In this document: positions 17,285 to 26,387 of the stretch, piece after piece
Position numbering within the stretch: the stretch's first letter is position 1
Layout of the letters: each line of letters opens with the position of its first letter
Assembly (NCBI RefSeq): GCF_000166295.1
Contig: NC_017506.1
Span: 1,674,001-1,738,000, forward strand
Length of the DNA stretch: 64,000 nucleotides
From: Marinobacter adhaerens HP15
GTDB lineage: Bacteria; Pseudomonadota; Gammaproteobacteria; Pseudomonadales; Oleiphilaceae
Direction of reading: 5' to 3'
Program-made: the position numbers and the translations under genes
Notes under the pieces: generated by a model
What the model was told of the DNA's origin: nothing
Databases searched by the model: none
The model's input: the letters and a program-made list of their open reading frames with translations, nothing else

Positions 17285-18505
17285 ATGAAGCGAATCGCAG
17301 TAATTGGCGGTGGTATCACTGGTATTACCACGGCCTACACCCTTGCCAAGCGCGGGCTTGACGTTACGGTTTACGAGAAGCATCGCTATGCGGCGATGGA
17401 AACCTCCTTCGCCAACGGTGGGCAGCTCTCCGCTTCTAACGCAGAGGTCTGGAACAACTGGCAGACCGTGATGAAGGGCATCAAGTGGATGTCCCGCCGG
17501 GATGCGCCACTGCTGGTCAACCCGAAGCCTTCCTGGCACAAGCTGAGCTGGTTCGCCGAGTTCATTGCCGCCATTCCCCAGTATGAGAAGAACACTACGG
17601 AAACCGCTCGCCTGGCCATTGCTGCCCGCGATCACCTGTTTGCCTGGGCGCAGGAAGAAGGCATCGATTTCGATCTGAAGAAGCAGGGTATCCTGCACAT
17701 CTACCGGGACAAGGCCGGGTTTGATCACGCTGAAAAGGTATCGCGCCTGCTGGCGGCTGGTGGCCTTGAGCGTCGTTCGGTGACCCCGGAGGAAATGAAA
17801 TCCATCGAGCCGACCCTGGCCGGCAACTATTACGGCGGGTTTTTCACAGAGAGTGACTCCACCGGTGATATTCACAAGTTCACCAATGGACTGGCGGATG
17901 CCATCAAGCGGCTGGGCGTAAAAACCTGTTACGGCCACACGGTGACCGAGCTGAGCGCCGATGAGCGCAATGCCTGGGTGACCGCCCACGATGGTACCGA
18001 ACAATCCCGGGACACGTTCGACGGCGTTGTGATCTGTGCCGGCGTCGGCAGTCGCGGGCTCGCGAAAAAGCTGGGTGACCGGGTGAATATCTATCCGGTT
18101 AAGGGGTACTCAATTACCGTGGAGCTGGACGACGAAGCCTCGCAAAAGGCGGCACCGACCGTGAGTTTGCTCGACGATGCCACCAAGATCGTCACCAGTC
18201 GCCTGGGCGATGGCCGTTTCCGGGTTGCCGGTACCGCCGAGTTCAGCGGTTACAACCGCGATATCAAGGACGACCGCATCCGCCCGCTGACCCGTTGGGT
18301 TGAGCAGTGCTTCCCCGGTGTCTGCACTCGCAAGGTAGTGCCCTGGGCCGGCTTGCGGCCAATGCTGCCCAACATGATGCCAAGGGTTGGGCCAGGCCGC
18401 CTGCCGACCGTGTTCTACAACACCGGTCACGGTCACCTGGGCTGGACGCTCTCTGCGATTACCGCAGAGTTGGTCGCTGAGAGCGTTACCGGGGATAGTC
18501 GGTAA
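17285..18505 (+). CDS. dadA: D-amino acid dehydrogenase (DadA-like), glycine-riboswitch controlled
   Basis: 406 residues. The N-terminal FAD motif is VIGGGITGITTAY; TSFANGGQLSASNAEVW is typical of DadA, and the C-terminal flavin segment is YNTGHGHLGWTLS. DadA oxidatively deaminates D-amino acids and passes electrons to the respiratory chain at the inner membrane face. ATG 17285 (GGAG six bases upstream) gives the usual DadA N-terminus. TTG 17264, in frame and preceded by GGGAGG, is a real alternative because that GGGAGG lies in the riboswitch hairpin. The riboswitch implies glycine as signal or substrate, so a glycine-oxidase-like role is possible. Its 3' end overlaps the convergent kinase gene by 20 bases. 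Confidence 0.85.
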   Translation: MKRIAVIGGGITGITTAYTLAKRGLDVTVYEKHRYAAMETSFANGGQLSASNAEVWNNWQTVMKGIKWMSRRDAPLLVNPKPSWHKLSWFAEFIAAIPQYEKNTTETARLAIAARDHLFAWAQEEGIDFDLKKQGILHIYRDKAGFDHAEKVSRLLAAGGLERRSVTPEEMKSIEPTLAGNYYGGFFTESDSTGDIHKFTNGLADAIKRLGVKTCYGHTVTELSADERNAWVTAHDGTEQSRDTFDGVVICAGVGSRGLAKKLGDRVNIYPVKGYSITVELDDEASQKAAPTVSLLDDATKIVTSRLGDGRFRVAGTAEFSGYNRDIKDDRIRPLTRWVEQCFPGVCTRKVVPWAGLRPMLPNMMPRVGPGRLPTVFYNTGHGHLGWTLSAITAELVAESVTGDSR

Positions 18506-20045
18506 TCTCGCGGATTTTCCGGTACAGGGGTTGAAGCTGAGGGTACATCTTCAGGTAAACCTCGGAATACAGCCGCTGGTAAAGAGCCCGGGTTTCTTCG
18601 TTTGGATGAAAAACGTCGCCAACCCGGGTCATATTCGCCACGGCGGTGTCGAAATCCGGATGCAGCCCTAGCCCGACAGCCGCATCAATGGCGGCGCCGA
18701 GCCCGGAGGTCTCATAGGTGTGAGGCCTCTCGGCCGGTAACCCGAACACATCGGCGGTAAGCTGCATCGCTGCATCGCTCTGTGAGCCACCGCCGGCCAC
18801 TCGCAACTTCCTGATTTTCACGCCGCTTCGCTTCTCGATTTTCTCCTTTCCTTCCCTGAGCGCGTAGGCAAGACCTTCGAGGATGGCGCGATAAATGTGG
18901 GAGCGGGTGTGAACGTCCCCGAACCCGATGATGGAGCCTTTCGCTTCCGGCCCCGGCTGGCGTACGCCGGGTGACCAGTAGGGCTGCAGCATCAGGCCCA
19001 TGGAGCCTGGTGGCACTGCCTTGACCAGTTCATCGAACAGCGCTTCCGGCTCGATACCTCGTTCCTCGGCCAGTTTCTGTTCTCTCAGCCCGAACTCCCG
19101 CTTGAACCAGCTCACCATCCAGAAACCCCGGTAGATCATGACCTCCGTCGAGTAATGGCCGGGCAACGCAGACGGATAGGGCGGCATTAGCCGGATCGGT
19201 TCGACGTAACGCTGGCTGGTGGTGTTGATGGTGGCAGTGGTGCCATAGCTCATACAGCCAATATCGGGTGTCAGCCCGCCGGAGCCGAGAATCTCACAGG
19301 CCTTGTCGGAAGCTGCGGCGATTACTGGGAGGCTTTTTGCCAGGCCCAGGTGCTTGCAGGCTTCGTCGGTCAAATGGCCCAGTGTTTCGCCGGGTGCAAC
19401 CAGCTCAGGCAGCATGGAAGGCTCGACTGGCATCGTCTGCCATTTGAAATCCCGCCGGCCGGCCCAGCGATGCTTTTTATAGTCGAATGGCAGGTATCCC
19501 ACCTGGCTGCCGGTCGAGTCCCGGAATTCTCCGGTGAGTCGGTAGTTGAGATAGCCAGACAGCAGCAGGAAATACCGGGTTTTGGCCCAGATCTCGGGTT
19601 CATTCTGGGCGATCCAGTTGGCCTGGGTTTTTTCCCGGAACCGGTTGATAGTGTCTTCCAGACGGGCAACTTTGAACAGCCATCCCCAGGGCCCTTTGAC
19701 GGAGCCTTCGACCCTTGCATGTCGCTGGTCGAGCCAGATGATTGCCGGGCGTAGAGGCTGTCCATTTTCATCCAGATTTATGACGGTGCCGCGTTGGGTG
19801 GTCACGGTAACGCCGGCAACCTGATCCGGTGTCGCGTTTGTGGAGTTCCAGAGCAATTGGCAGGCTTCCCCGAGCTGCTCCCAGAAGTAGTCCGGGTGCT
19901 GCTCGGCCCAGCCGGGCTCTCTCGAAAAATAGGGCTCTATTTCCTGCTTGCCTTTGCCCACCAGATTGCCACGGGTATCGAAGAGCAGCGCCCGAACGCT
20001 CTGGGTGCCATTGTCGATGGCCAGGATGAGCGGCTCAGCTGGCAT
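18486..20045 (-). CDS. FGGY-family carbohydrate kinase
   Basis: 519 residues from ATG 20045, preceded by AGGAGG at a six-base spacing; the frame is open further upstream only inside glpD-like coding. FGGY hallmarks: LAIDNGTQSVRALLFD (phosphate 1), WLDQRHARVEG (catalytic Asp region), AAASDKACEILGSGG, and VAGGGSQSDAAMQLTADVFG (adenosine loop). The family phosphorylates glycerol, xylulose, erythritol and similar polyols. Its overlap with the GlpD-like gene (11 bases) and the AGPS-like gene ahead suggest a glycerol-type or dihydroxyacetone-type substrate, but the sequence does not say which. Confidence 0.87.
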   Translation of the reverse strand: MPAEPLILAIDNGTQSVRALLFDTRGNLVGKGKQEIEPYFSREPGWAEQHPDYFWEQLGEACQLLWNSTNATPDQVAGVTVTTQRGTVINLDENGQPLRPAIIWLDQRHARVEGSVKGPWGWLFKVARLEDTINRFREKTQANWIAQNEPEIWAKTRYFLLLSGYLNYRLTGEFRDSTGSQVGYLPFDYKKHRWAGRRDFKWQTMPVEPSMLPELVAPGETLGHLTDEACKHLGLAKSLPVIAAASDKACEILGSGGLTPDIGCMSYGTTATINTTSQRYVEPIRLMPPYPSALPGHYSTEVMIYRGFWMVSWFKREFGLREQKLAEERGIEPEALFDELVKAVPPGSMGLMLQPYWSPGVRQPGPEAKGSIIGFGDVHTRSHIYRAILEGLAYALREGKEKIEKRSGVKIRKLRVAGGGSQSDAAMQLTADVFGLPAERPHTYETSGLGAAIDAAVGLGLHPDFDTAVANMTRVGDVFHPNEETRALYQRLYSEVYLKMYPQLQPLYRKIREITDYPR

Positions 20046-21663
20046 CGGAGGCCTCCTGAGGTGGCAGCGAATAGGCATTGTGATAGGTCGACAGGTAGCG
20101 GGCCTGTTCCTCCTCCCACCGCTGGTCAGCCCAGCCAAGCAGGGGCTGGCAGTGGTTACGAATCTCCGGTAGAAGAGCTTCGCCGGCATTCGGTAGCACC
20201 ATACCTAACCGCGTTCGGCGCAGAAGCAGGTCATCCAGATGCTGCACATCTTCTCTCCGGCACGCCCAGCAAAGCTCCGCCCAGAGCAGGTCGGTAGCCC
20301 GATTCGGAGTGACAGGCTCCAGTGGGCCCGAAGCAAGCATTTGATCAAGCTCGGGGCCATAGAACCCCTGCAGTCGCTGCCAGCACTGGTAGCTAATGGT
20401 GGCTGGCCTTGAGGGGTGATCTGTGCGCTGAAACACCGGTTTGGATGCGGGCCGCAGAACTTCGCTGGAGCCTTCCCCAAGCCCCTGGACCAGCGCCTCG
20501 CGGGCGATGACCCGGAAGGTGGTGAGCTTGCCGCCGGCAATGCTGACCAGCCCCCGATCCACTCGAAGTGCGTGTTCCCGGTTCTCCTTGGACGGTGACT
20601 TACCCGTGCCATCGGTTACCACCGGCCTTACACCGGCCCAGGTCGAAAGGATATCGTTTCGCGTAATGGGGCTGCCCGGAAACAATCGTGAGGCGATCTC
20701 AAGCAGGTAGGCGGTCTCGGATTCAGAAATCACCGGCTCCTGATCCAGGCTGCCCTCATGGTCGATGTCGGTGGTGCCGAGAACGGTGGTGCCCAGCCAT
20801 GGGAAGGCAAACACCGGGCGGCCATCTTCCGGATGAAACAGGGAAACCGAACAGGACACCGGCAGGCTGGACCAGGGCAGCACGAGATGGCTGCCACGCA
20901 GGGGTCGGATGTGCATGGCGTCTTCAGAGGTCTTGCTGGACTGCAGCCGATCTGCCCAGGCACCGGTGGCATTGATGACCAGGGGCGCGAAGACCTCAAT
21001 GGGCGTATCGTTTTCCTCGGCCTGAATCAGCAAGCCGGATACATCGCCGTTGCTGCGCTTTATTTCATCGGCTCGTGTGTAATTCAGGCACATGGCGCCG
21101 TCCCGCCGGGCTTCGGCAATCAGGCGCAGGACCAGGCGCGAGTCGTCGGTGACTGCATCGGTAAAACCGCTGGCGCCAGCGAGGTTTTCGCTCGTCAGGC
21201 CCGGCACCCAGAGCATGGATTCGGCCGGGGTCAGAAAGTGGCGGCTTTGGTTGCGGGCAATCAAGTCGTAAACCCGAAGCAGTGTCTGGAACAGGCGCGG
21301 TCCGGGGAACTGGCCTTTGAAGTGCGGCATGATGAAGCGCAGGGGCTCAATTAACCCCGGTGCTTCCGCCATTAACCGTTCCCGCTCGCGCACGGCGTCC
21401 CGGGTCAGACCGTAATGCCCGCTGCCCAGGTACCGGAGGCCACCGTGCACCATCTTCGAGGACCGGCTGGAGGTACCCCAGGAAAAGTCCTTCTGTTCTA
21501 CCAGAAGCGTGCGCAGCCCGCTGCCTGCTGCTTCCCGTGCCACGCCGGCGCCGGTAATTCCGCCGCCGACCACCACCACATCAAATTCGTTGGTCCCTGA
21601 ACGCAGCGCATTGAGGATTTCACTCCGGGTCATGTTGGGGCTCCCATTCGGCGTTGCGCTCAT
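20035..21663 (-). CDS. FAD-dependent glycerol-3-phosphate dehydrogenase/oxidase (GlpD-like)
   Basis: 542 residues. FAD motif VVVGGGITGAGVAREAA, then GTSSRSSKMVHGGLRYL, the GlpD/GlpO signature region. FPWLGTTVLGTTD and RPVV...GGKLTTFR match the substrate-binding half, and a C-terminal helical domain follows. Such enzymes oxidise glycerol-3-phosphate to dihydroxyacetone phosphate at the membrane, reducing quinone or O2. ATGA overlap (21660-21663) couples it to the AGPS-like gene upstream. No glpF, glpK or glpR flank it, so it need not be the main glycerol-catabolic GlpD. Confidence 0.88.
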   Translation of the reverse strand: MSATPNGSPNMTRSEILNALRSGTNEFDVVVVGGGITGAGVAREAAGSGLRTLLVEQKDFSWGTSSRSSKMVHGGLRYLGSGHYGLTRDAVRERERLMAEAPGLIEPLRFIMPHFKGQFPGPRLFQTLLRVYDLIARNQSRHFLTPAESMLWVPGLTSENLAGASGFTDAVTDDSRLVLRLIAEARRDGAMCLNYTRADEIKRSNGDVSGLLIQAEENDTPIEVFAPLVINATGAWADRLQSSKTSEDAMHIRPLRGSHLVLPWSSLPVSCSVSLFHPEDGRPVFAFPWLGTTVLGTTDIDHEGSLDQEPVISESETAYLLEIASRLFPGSPITRNDILSTWAGVRPVVTDGTGKSPSKENREHALRVDRGLVSIAGGKLTTFRVIAREALVQGLGEGSSEVLRPASKPVFQRTDHPSRPATISYQCWQRLQGFYGPELDQMLASGPLEPVTPNRATDLLWAELCWACRREDVQHLDDLLLRRTRLGMVLPNAGEALLPEIRNHCQPLLGWADQRWEEEQARYLSTYHNAYSLPPQEASDAS

Positions 21664-23264
21664 TTGACCAGTGTTTCCGGGTTCAGGATCGCGTCCGGGT
21701 CAAAGGTGCTGCACAGGGAACGTATAGCCAACATGCCCAGTTCGCCTTTTTCCACCGGCAGATAAGGGGCGTGATCCTTACCGACACCGTGTTGATGGCT
21801 GATGGTGCCGCGGTTGTTCACGATCAGTTCAGAGGTGCTGGTTTTGAGCGTTTGCCAGCGCGCGAGTGTTTCCTCGTAGCTGTCGCCCACCCGGAACACG
21901 TAGGTGGTGTAGATGCTGCAGCCCTGGCTGTAGAAGTGGGAGAGGTGGGTGAACACATGGGTGTTCTCGTTCTGGTCTTTCAGCCCGTCACGCAGGCTGG
22001 TCTCGATCAGACCCAGCAGATTGTCGACGTTGTCCCAGTCAGTGGCCGTTTCCAGAGTGTCGACAGCATAGCCCATCTGCCAGAGGGCCTCTCTCAGATA
22101 GGGCATGGTAAAACGCTTGGCCGCCCATTTGTCGCCGAGCCGCGTGCCGGTATAGACGCCGTTTTGGGCCTTGCAGATGCTTCGGGCCTCTTTCAGGGCG
22201 TTTCGGGTCTGCAGTCGGGAGCCGGTGATCCCGAAGGTCATCATGCATTTGCCCTCACCAGCGCCCCTCAGCGACAGGAAACGCTCGAGCATGCCGATAA
22301 GCCGGGGGTGGCCGGCCAGCGCGAGCTGGGTCTCGGTCTCTACGGCATTGCTGAGCCTGAGCATGGATAACTGGGTTCGGGTCTGCACCAGCAGGCGGCT
22401 GGCCGTGCGGGCACTCTCCCAATCCGGAAAAAAGACCACATGAAAGCTCTCGTGTTCGGGCAGCGGAGTAACCCGCACCTTCACCTCGGTAATCAGCCCA
22501 ATGCGGCCCTCCGAGCCCAGAATCATCTCACGGATATCCGGACCTGCGCTGGAGGCCGGTATTGTGGGCAGGTTAAGGGTGCCTTGCAGGGTTTCGACGC
22601 GGCCACCGGCAAAGAGTTGTTCAATACGGCCATAGCGCAGGGATTGCTGGCCACTGGATCGGGAGGCTACCCAGCCGCCGACGGTGGAAAGCTCGAAAGA
22701 CTGGGGGAAATGCCCCAGCGTGTAGCCATGGGCCCGGAGTTGGGACTCAACGAGTGGCCCGGGTGTTCCCGCACCAAACGTCGCGATCTGGCTGTCCGTG
22801 TCCAGGTCGATCAGGCGATTCATCCGGCTCATGTCCACAGTCAGTACTGGCTGGCCTTTATCCACCGGATTTATGTGCCCGGCCACACTGGTGCCGCCAC
22901 CGTAGGGAATCAGGTGAATGTGTTGTTCCGCGGCCCAGGAGAGCAGGGTTTGAACCTCTTCGCTGGTGGTAGGGTAGGCCACGCCATCGGGGAACACACC
23001 AAACTCGCCGCTGCGCATGGCCAGCCAGTCCGCAAGACTCTGGCCGCGGGCATGCCGCACTCGTGCTTCCGGGCCTGTATCGATCAGTGATACCAGGTCT
23101 GCCGGCCGGGTAAGGCGGGTTTCCGGTACTTTGGCGCAAACAGAATCCAGGGTCGCGTCCGCCAGAGGCCGGCCACTACCGATGCGTGATGCCAGAAAGT
23201 CCTGGCCCTGTTCCGGCATTGCCAGATTGAATCCCTCGTCGCCCCAGCCGTTCCAGCGTCGCAT
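21660..23264 (-). CDS. FAD-binding oxidase related to alkyl-DHAP synthase (AGPS-like)
   Basis: 534 residues of the vanillyl-alcohol-oxidase flavoprotein superfamily. FAD-binding segments are PYGGGTSVAGHI (about residue 120) and STVGGWVASRSSGQQS. The AGPS-type traits are the N-terminal RRWNGWGDEGF and the C-terminal SHQHGVGKDHAPYL. In eukaryotes AGPS makes the ether bond of ether lipids by swapping acyl for alkyl on acyl-DHAP; bacterial relatives are poorly defined. First gene of a three-gene operon with a GlpD-like and an FGGY kinase, all consistent with glycerol/DHAP chemistry. A D-lactate or glycolate dehydrogenase-like activity is the alternative. Confidence 0.75.
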   Translation of the reverse strand: MRRWNGWGDEGFNLAMPEQGQDFLASRIGSGRPLADATLDSVCAKVPETRLTRPADLVSLIDTGPEARVRHARGQSLADWLAMRSGEFGVFPDGVAYPTTSEEVQTLLSWAAEQHIHLIPYGGGTSVAGHINPVDKGQPVLTVDMSRMNRLIDLDTDSQIATFGAGTPGPLVESQLRAHGYTLGHFPQSFELSTVGGWVASRSSGQQSLRYGRIEQLFAGGRVETLQGTLNLPTIPASSAGPDIREMILGSEGRIGLITEVKVRVTPLPEHESFHVVFFPDWESARTASRLLVQTRTQLSMLRLSNAVETETQLALAGHPRLIGMLERFLSLRGAGEGKCMMTFGITGSRLQTRNALKEARSICKAQNGVYTGTRLGDKWAAKRFTMPYLREALWQMGYAVDTLETATDWDNVDNLLGLIETSLRDGLKDQNENTHVFTHLSHFYSQGCSIYTTYVFRVGDSYEETLARWQTLKTSTSELIVNNRGTISHQHGVGKDHAPYLPVEKGELGMLAIRSLCSTFDPDAILNPETLVK

Positions 23265-23387
23265 GTGCTTTATTCTCCAGATTAAAAACGAATGTGGCGC
23301 ATTCTATAGGCTCTGCGTGGTTCGCCGCTGTCGCTTGGCGCCATGGTTCCTGTCATTTGCCGCCAGTGGCTGGCTTTGGCAACCCGC

Positions 23388-24050
23388 TCAGGGTCGGAGC
23401 GATTCCGTCAGCCGGCTGTTCAGGTCCTGCCACCGTGAGAGTTTGCCCGCTTCGCCGATCCGGGTGCGCGCTCCGCCGGACTGGTTCAGCCAGAGGCCTT
23501 CACCGTTGAAGCTGTAAACGGGTTCAAGATCAGTACGTTGAGATGCAGGTTTAATGTCATTTATCAGGTTGTCCAGAATCAACGGATCGGCGTCTGGCTC
23601 CGGGTACCACGCCAGCACCATGTGGGCCTGGTTCAGTTCCAGCGCTTTGACATACACGATCCGGAGCTGATCATCGGGCACGCCCATGGACTTGAGGGTC
23701 AGGTATTTGGCAATTGAGAAATCCTCACAGTCACCACCGTTGGTGGTCAGCAGTTCTACCGGGGTTGCCCAGTAGTCTTCCTCGCCCCAGTGGCGGATAT
23801 CGCTGACAAACGTGACTCGATTGAAGAAGGAGTTTACCAGCCGGAGCTGCCGGTCGATGGGGGCGTTTGCGGCAAGAGCATGCAGGCGCTGCCAGTTTTC
23901 AAGGCGCTGGTGGGCTTCGGTTCCGAATTCTTCCTGAACATAGTTCATCAGACGGGAGCCCAGCTCGAAGGCACTCACAAGAGAGACCACGAGCAATAAT
24001 GCAGGCAGAAGCGTGGAACGGCGGCGTATCTGAAGGGCGGCCGTTTCCAT
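23388..24050 (-). CDS. Transglutaminase-like cysteine protease (LapG/BTLCP type)
   Basis: 220 residues. One N-terminal membrane segment (LLPALLLVVSLVSAFELG) anchors or exports the protein to the periplasm. The catalytic triad is visible: Cys in NGGDCEDFSIAKY, His in QAHMVLAWY, Asp in LILDNL. LapG of this family cleaves a large surface adhesin. Here it follows gspC after eight bases, with GAGG before its start, so it is made with a type II secretion subunit and not with lapD or a large adhesin. Target unknown. Confidence 0.85.
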   Translation of the reverse strand: METAALQIRRRSTLLPALLLVVSLVSAFELGSRLMNYVQEEFGTEAHQRLENWQRLHALAANAPIDRQLRLVNSFFNRVTFVSDIRHWGEEDYWATPVELLTTNGGDCEDFSIAKYLTLKSMGVPDDQLRIVYVKALELNQAHMVLAWYPEPDADPLILDNLINDIKPASQRTDLEPVYSFNGEGLWLNQSGGARTRIGEAGKLSRWQDLNSRLTESLRP

Positions 24051-24058
24051 AGCGCGCC

Positions 24059-24709
24059 TCAGTTATTGTTCCGTAGGCGTTCCCTGAGCTGCTCAAGGCG
24101 CCGGCGGATTTCCTCCCGGCGCTGCTCATCGCTGGTGGCAGAAGCGGGCGCTCTCGAGGGTGAGGGGGATGCAGCCTGCTGGACGGCGGGCGAAGGCTCT
24201 GCCTGCTGGTCGGCCGTGAAGGATATGCCGCTGCGGTCTTCGGATTCCGGGAAGTAGAGGTTTTCGAGTTTGCCGGAGCGTTCAATGATCACCCGGTTCG
24301 GATGTACCGAGCGCAGTGTGGCATTGCCGGGCAGTTCGTCACCCACCAGGTAGGCTTCGGTTTTACTTTTGTCATCTTCGATCAGCGCGCTGCCCGGGAA
24401 ATCACCATCCGCGGCCAGTACGCCCCGAAGGAACAGTCGGAGGTTGGTTTCAGGGAGATTCTCGGTATCCATTTCTACCGGCTCGCTTTCGCCGGATGCA
24501 GCTCCGAACAATTCCAGGGAGGAAAGGTCCACGCTGGGTGGCTCGCGACCGGCGGCCGGGTCGGAGACCAGTGGCTGCACGTTATCGTACTGTCCCTGCT
24601 GGCCTTCCATTTGCCAGAAACGGTAACCCTGCCAGGCTGTCAGGGCGACCATGGCCGCCCCTGCCACGAGCGCGAGAATCAGGGGAAACCGTTCATTGTT
24701 TAGGAGCAT
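24059..24709 (-). CDS. gspC: Type II secretion inner-membrane protein GspC
   Basis: 216 residues. One N-terminal transmembrane helix (LILALVAGAAMVALTAW), then a periplasmic homology region (SSLELFGAASGE, LRLFLRGVLAADG, AYLVGDELPGNATLRSVHPNRVIIERSGKLENLYF). The HR domain contacts the secretin GspD. The C-terminus is a Pro/Ser/Ala linker ending in an Arg/Glu-rich helix, not a PDZ domain. It is transcribed divergently from gspE-M, which is unusual since gspC normally heads the same operon as gspD. No secretin gene is in this window. Confidence 0.85.
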   Translation of the reverse strand: MLLNNERFPLILALVAGAAMVALTAWQGYRFWQMEGQQGQYDNVQPLVSDPAAGREPPSVDLSSLELFGAASGESEPVEMDTENLPETNLRLFLRGVLAADGDFPGSALIEDDKSKTEAYLVGDELPGNATLRSVHPNRVIIERSGKLENLYFPESEDRSGISFTADQQAEPSPAVQQAASPSPSRAPASATSDEQRREEIRRRLEQLRERLRNNN

Positions 24710-24875
24710 TGATCATCCTGAATGCAAGTTTGTGGGCCGGGAAAAAGCTCACAGGTTATCAGACTGCAACGTTTTATTGGGAGTATAGTGTATAGAGTTA
24801 TTCAGCGGGTCCATATCCTGTGGTAGCCTTTCTGAATTAGTTGAATCGAAAAGGGTTTCACGAACGAGGACGACC

Positions 24876-26384
24876 TTGACCACAGACACTGAACTTCAGC
24901 CGCAGGATGCTCCGCTGGGCCGTCTTCCGTTTACTTTTGCCAAGCGCAACGGAGTAATCCTGACCCGTTCGGACTCCGGCGAGCCCGTTATTCTGGTGCG
25001 GCCCGGTGCGTCCCATTCTGCGCTGGCGGAAGCGAACCGTATCAGTGGCGGTCGTGCCCGTTTTGCCACCATTGATCCGGACCGTTTCGACCAGGCCCTG
25101 AATTCCGCCTATCAGAACGACTCTGCGGAAGCGATGCAGATGGTGGAGGGCATCGGCGATGACATGGACCTGGCCTCCCTCGCTGACTCCGTGCCGGAAA
25201 CCGAGGATCTGCTGGAGCAGGAAGACGATGCTCCAATCATCCGTCTGATCAATGCCATTCTCACTGAAGCAGTGAAAACCAGCGCCTCGGACGTTCACAT
25301 TGAAACCTATGAAAAGCGCCTTGTGGTTCGCTTCCGGGTGGATGGTGTGTTGCGCGAAGTGGTAGAGCCCAAGCGCGCACTGGCCCCGCTGCTGGTGTCC
25401 CGGATCAAGGTCATGGCGAAGCTGGATATTGCCGAGAAGCGGGTGCCCCAGGATGGCCGTATTGCGCTGAGGGTCGCTGGTCGGGAAGTTGATATTCGTG
25501 TGTCGACCATGCCGTCTTCAAGCGGTGAACGCGTGGTTCTGCGTTTGCTCGACAAACAGGCAGGTGCCATACGGCTGGAATCCCTGGGCATGGCGGGGCA
25601 GGACCTGAAGGTTCTGCGCAAGCTGATTTACCGGCCTTATGGCATTTTGCTGGTCACTGGCCCGACGGGTTCCGGTAAGTCCACCACGCTCTATGCCTCG
25701 CTCCAGGAAATTAACGACCGTAGCCGCAACATCCTGACTGTTGAAGACCCCATCGAGTATAACCTGCCCGGCATCGGCCAGACCCAGGTGAATACCAAGG
25801 TGGCCATGACCTTTGCCCGGGGTCTTCGTGCCATTCTGCGTCAGGACCCAGACGTGGTTATGATCGGTGAGATCCGGGATCTGGAAACGGCAGAAATTGC
25901 CGTACAGGCGAGTCTGACGGGCCACCTGGTCCTCTCCACGTTGCACACCAACACTGCCGTTGGCGCGATTACCCGGCTTATGGATATGGGTATTGAGCCC
26001 TTCCTGATTTCATCAAGCCTGGTGGGCATTGTTGCCCAACGGCTGGTTCGGGTTCTGTGCAAGGAATGCCGGGAGCCGTATACACCTACAGAAGAGCACT
26101 GCGAGTTTCTGCAGCAGGATCCCGCCAACCCGCCCACCATTTACCGGGCAACCGGCTGTAGCCATTGCAACCAGCTCGGTTACCGTGGGCGTATTGGTAT
26201 CTATGAGGTGGTGGAGATCTCCGAGGAAATCAGTTCTCTGATCCACAAACGTGCCGGTGAGCTGGACCTGGAAAAGGTGGCTCGCCAGCATGGGCCCAGT
26301 ATTCACGCAGACGGCGTGCAGAAAATCCTGGATGGTGTGACCACGGTGGAAGAAGTACTCCGCGTTACGCACCGGGGTCAGTAA
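24876..26384 (+). CDS. gspE: Type II secretion ATPase GspE
   Basis: 502 residues from TTG 24876, with GAGGA five bases upstream. It has the N1E/N2E region, then the ATPase core: Walker A GPTGSGKSTTLYASL (about residue 265), Asp box TVEDPIEYN, Walker B DPDVVMIGEIRD, His box GHLVLSTLHTN. The zinc-binding CKEC ... CSHC pairs (about residues 390-425) are typical of GspE. It powers pseudopilus assembly from the cytoplasmic face through GspL and GspF. First gene of the nine-gene plus-strand operon. Confidence 0.96.
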   Translation: MTTDTELQPQDAPLGRLPFTFAKRNGVILTRSDSGEPVILVRPGASHSALAEANRISGGRARFATIDPDRFDQALNSAYQNDSAEAMQMVEGIGDDMDLASLADSVPETEDLLEQEDDAPIIRLINAILTEAVKTSASDVHIETYEKRLVVRFRVDGVLREVVEPKRALAPLLVSRIKVMAKLDIAEKRVPQDGRIALRVAGREVDIRVSTMPSSSGERVVLRLLDKQAGAIRLESLGMAGQDLKVLRKLIYRPYGILLVTGPTGSGKSTTLYASLQEINDRSRNILTVEDPIEYNLPGIGQTQVNTKVAMTFARGLRAILRQDPDVVMIGEIRDLETAEIAVQASLTGHLVLSTLHTNTAVGAITRLMDMGIEPFLISSSLVGIVAQRLVRVLCKECREPYTPTEEHCEFLQQDPANPPTIYRATGCSHCNQLGYRGRIGIYEVVEISEEISSLIHKRAGELDLEKVARQHGPSIHADGVQKILDGVTTVEEVLRVTHRGQ

Positions 26385-26387
26385 ACC

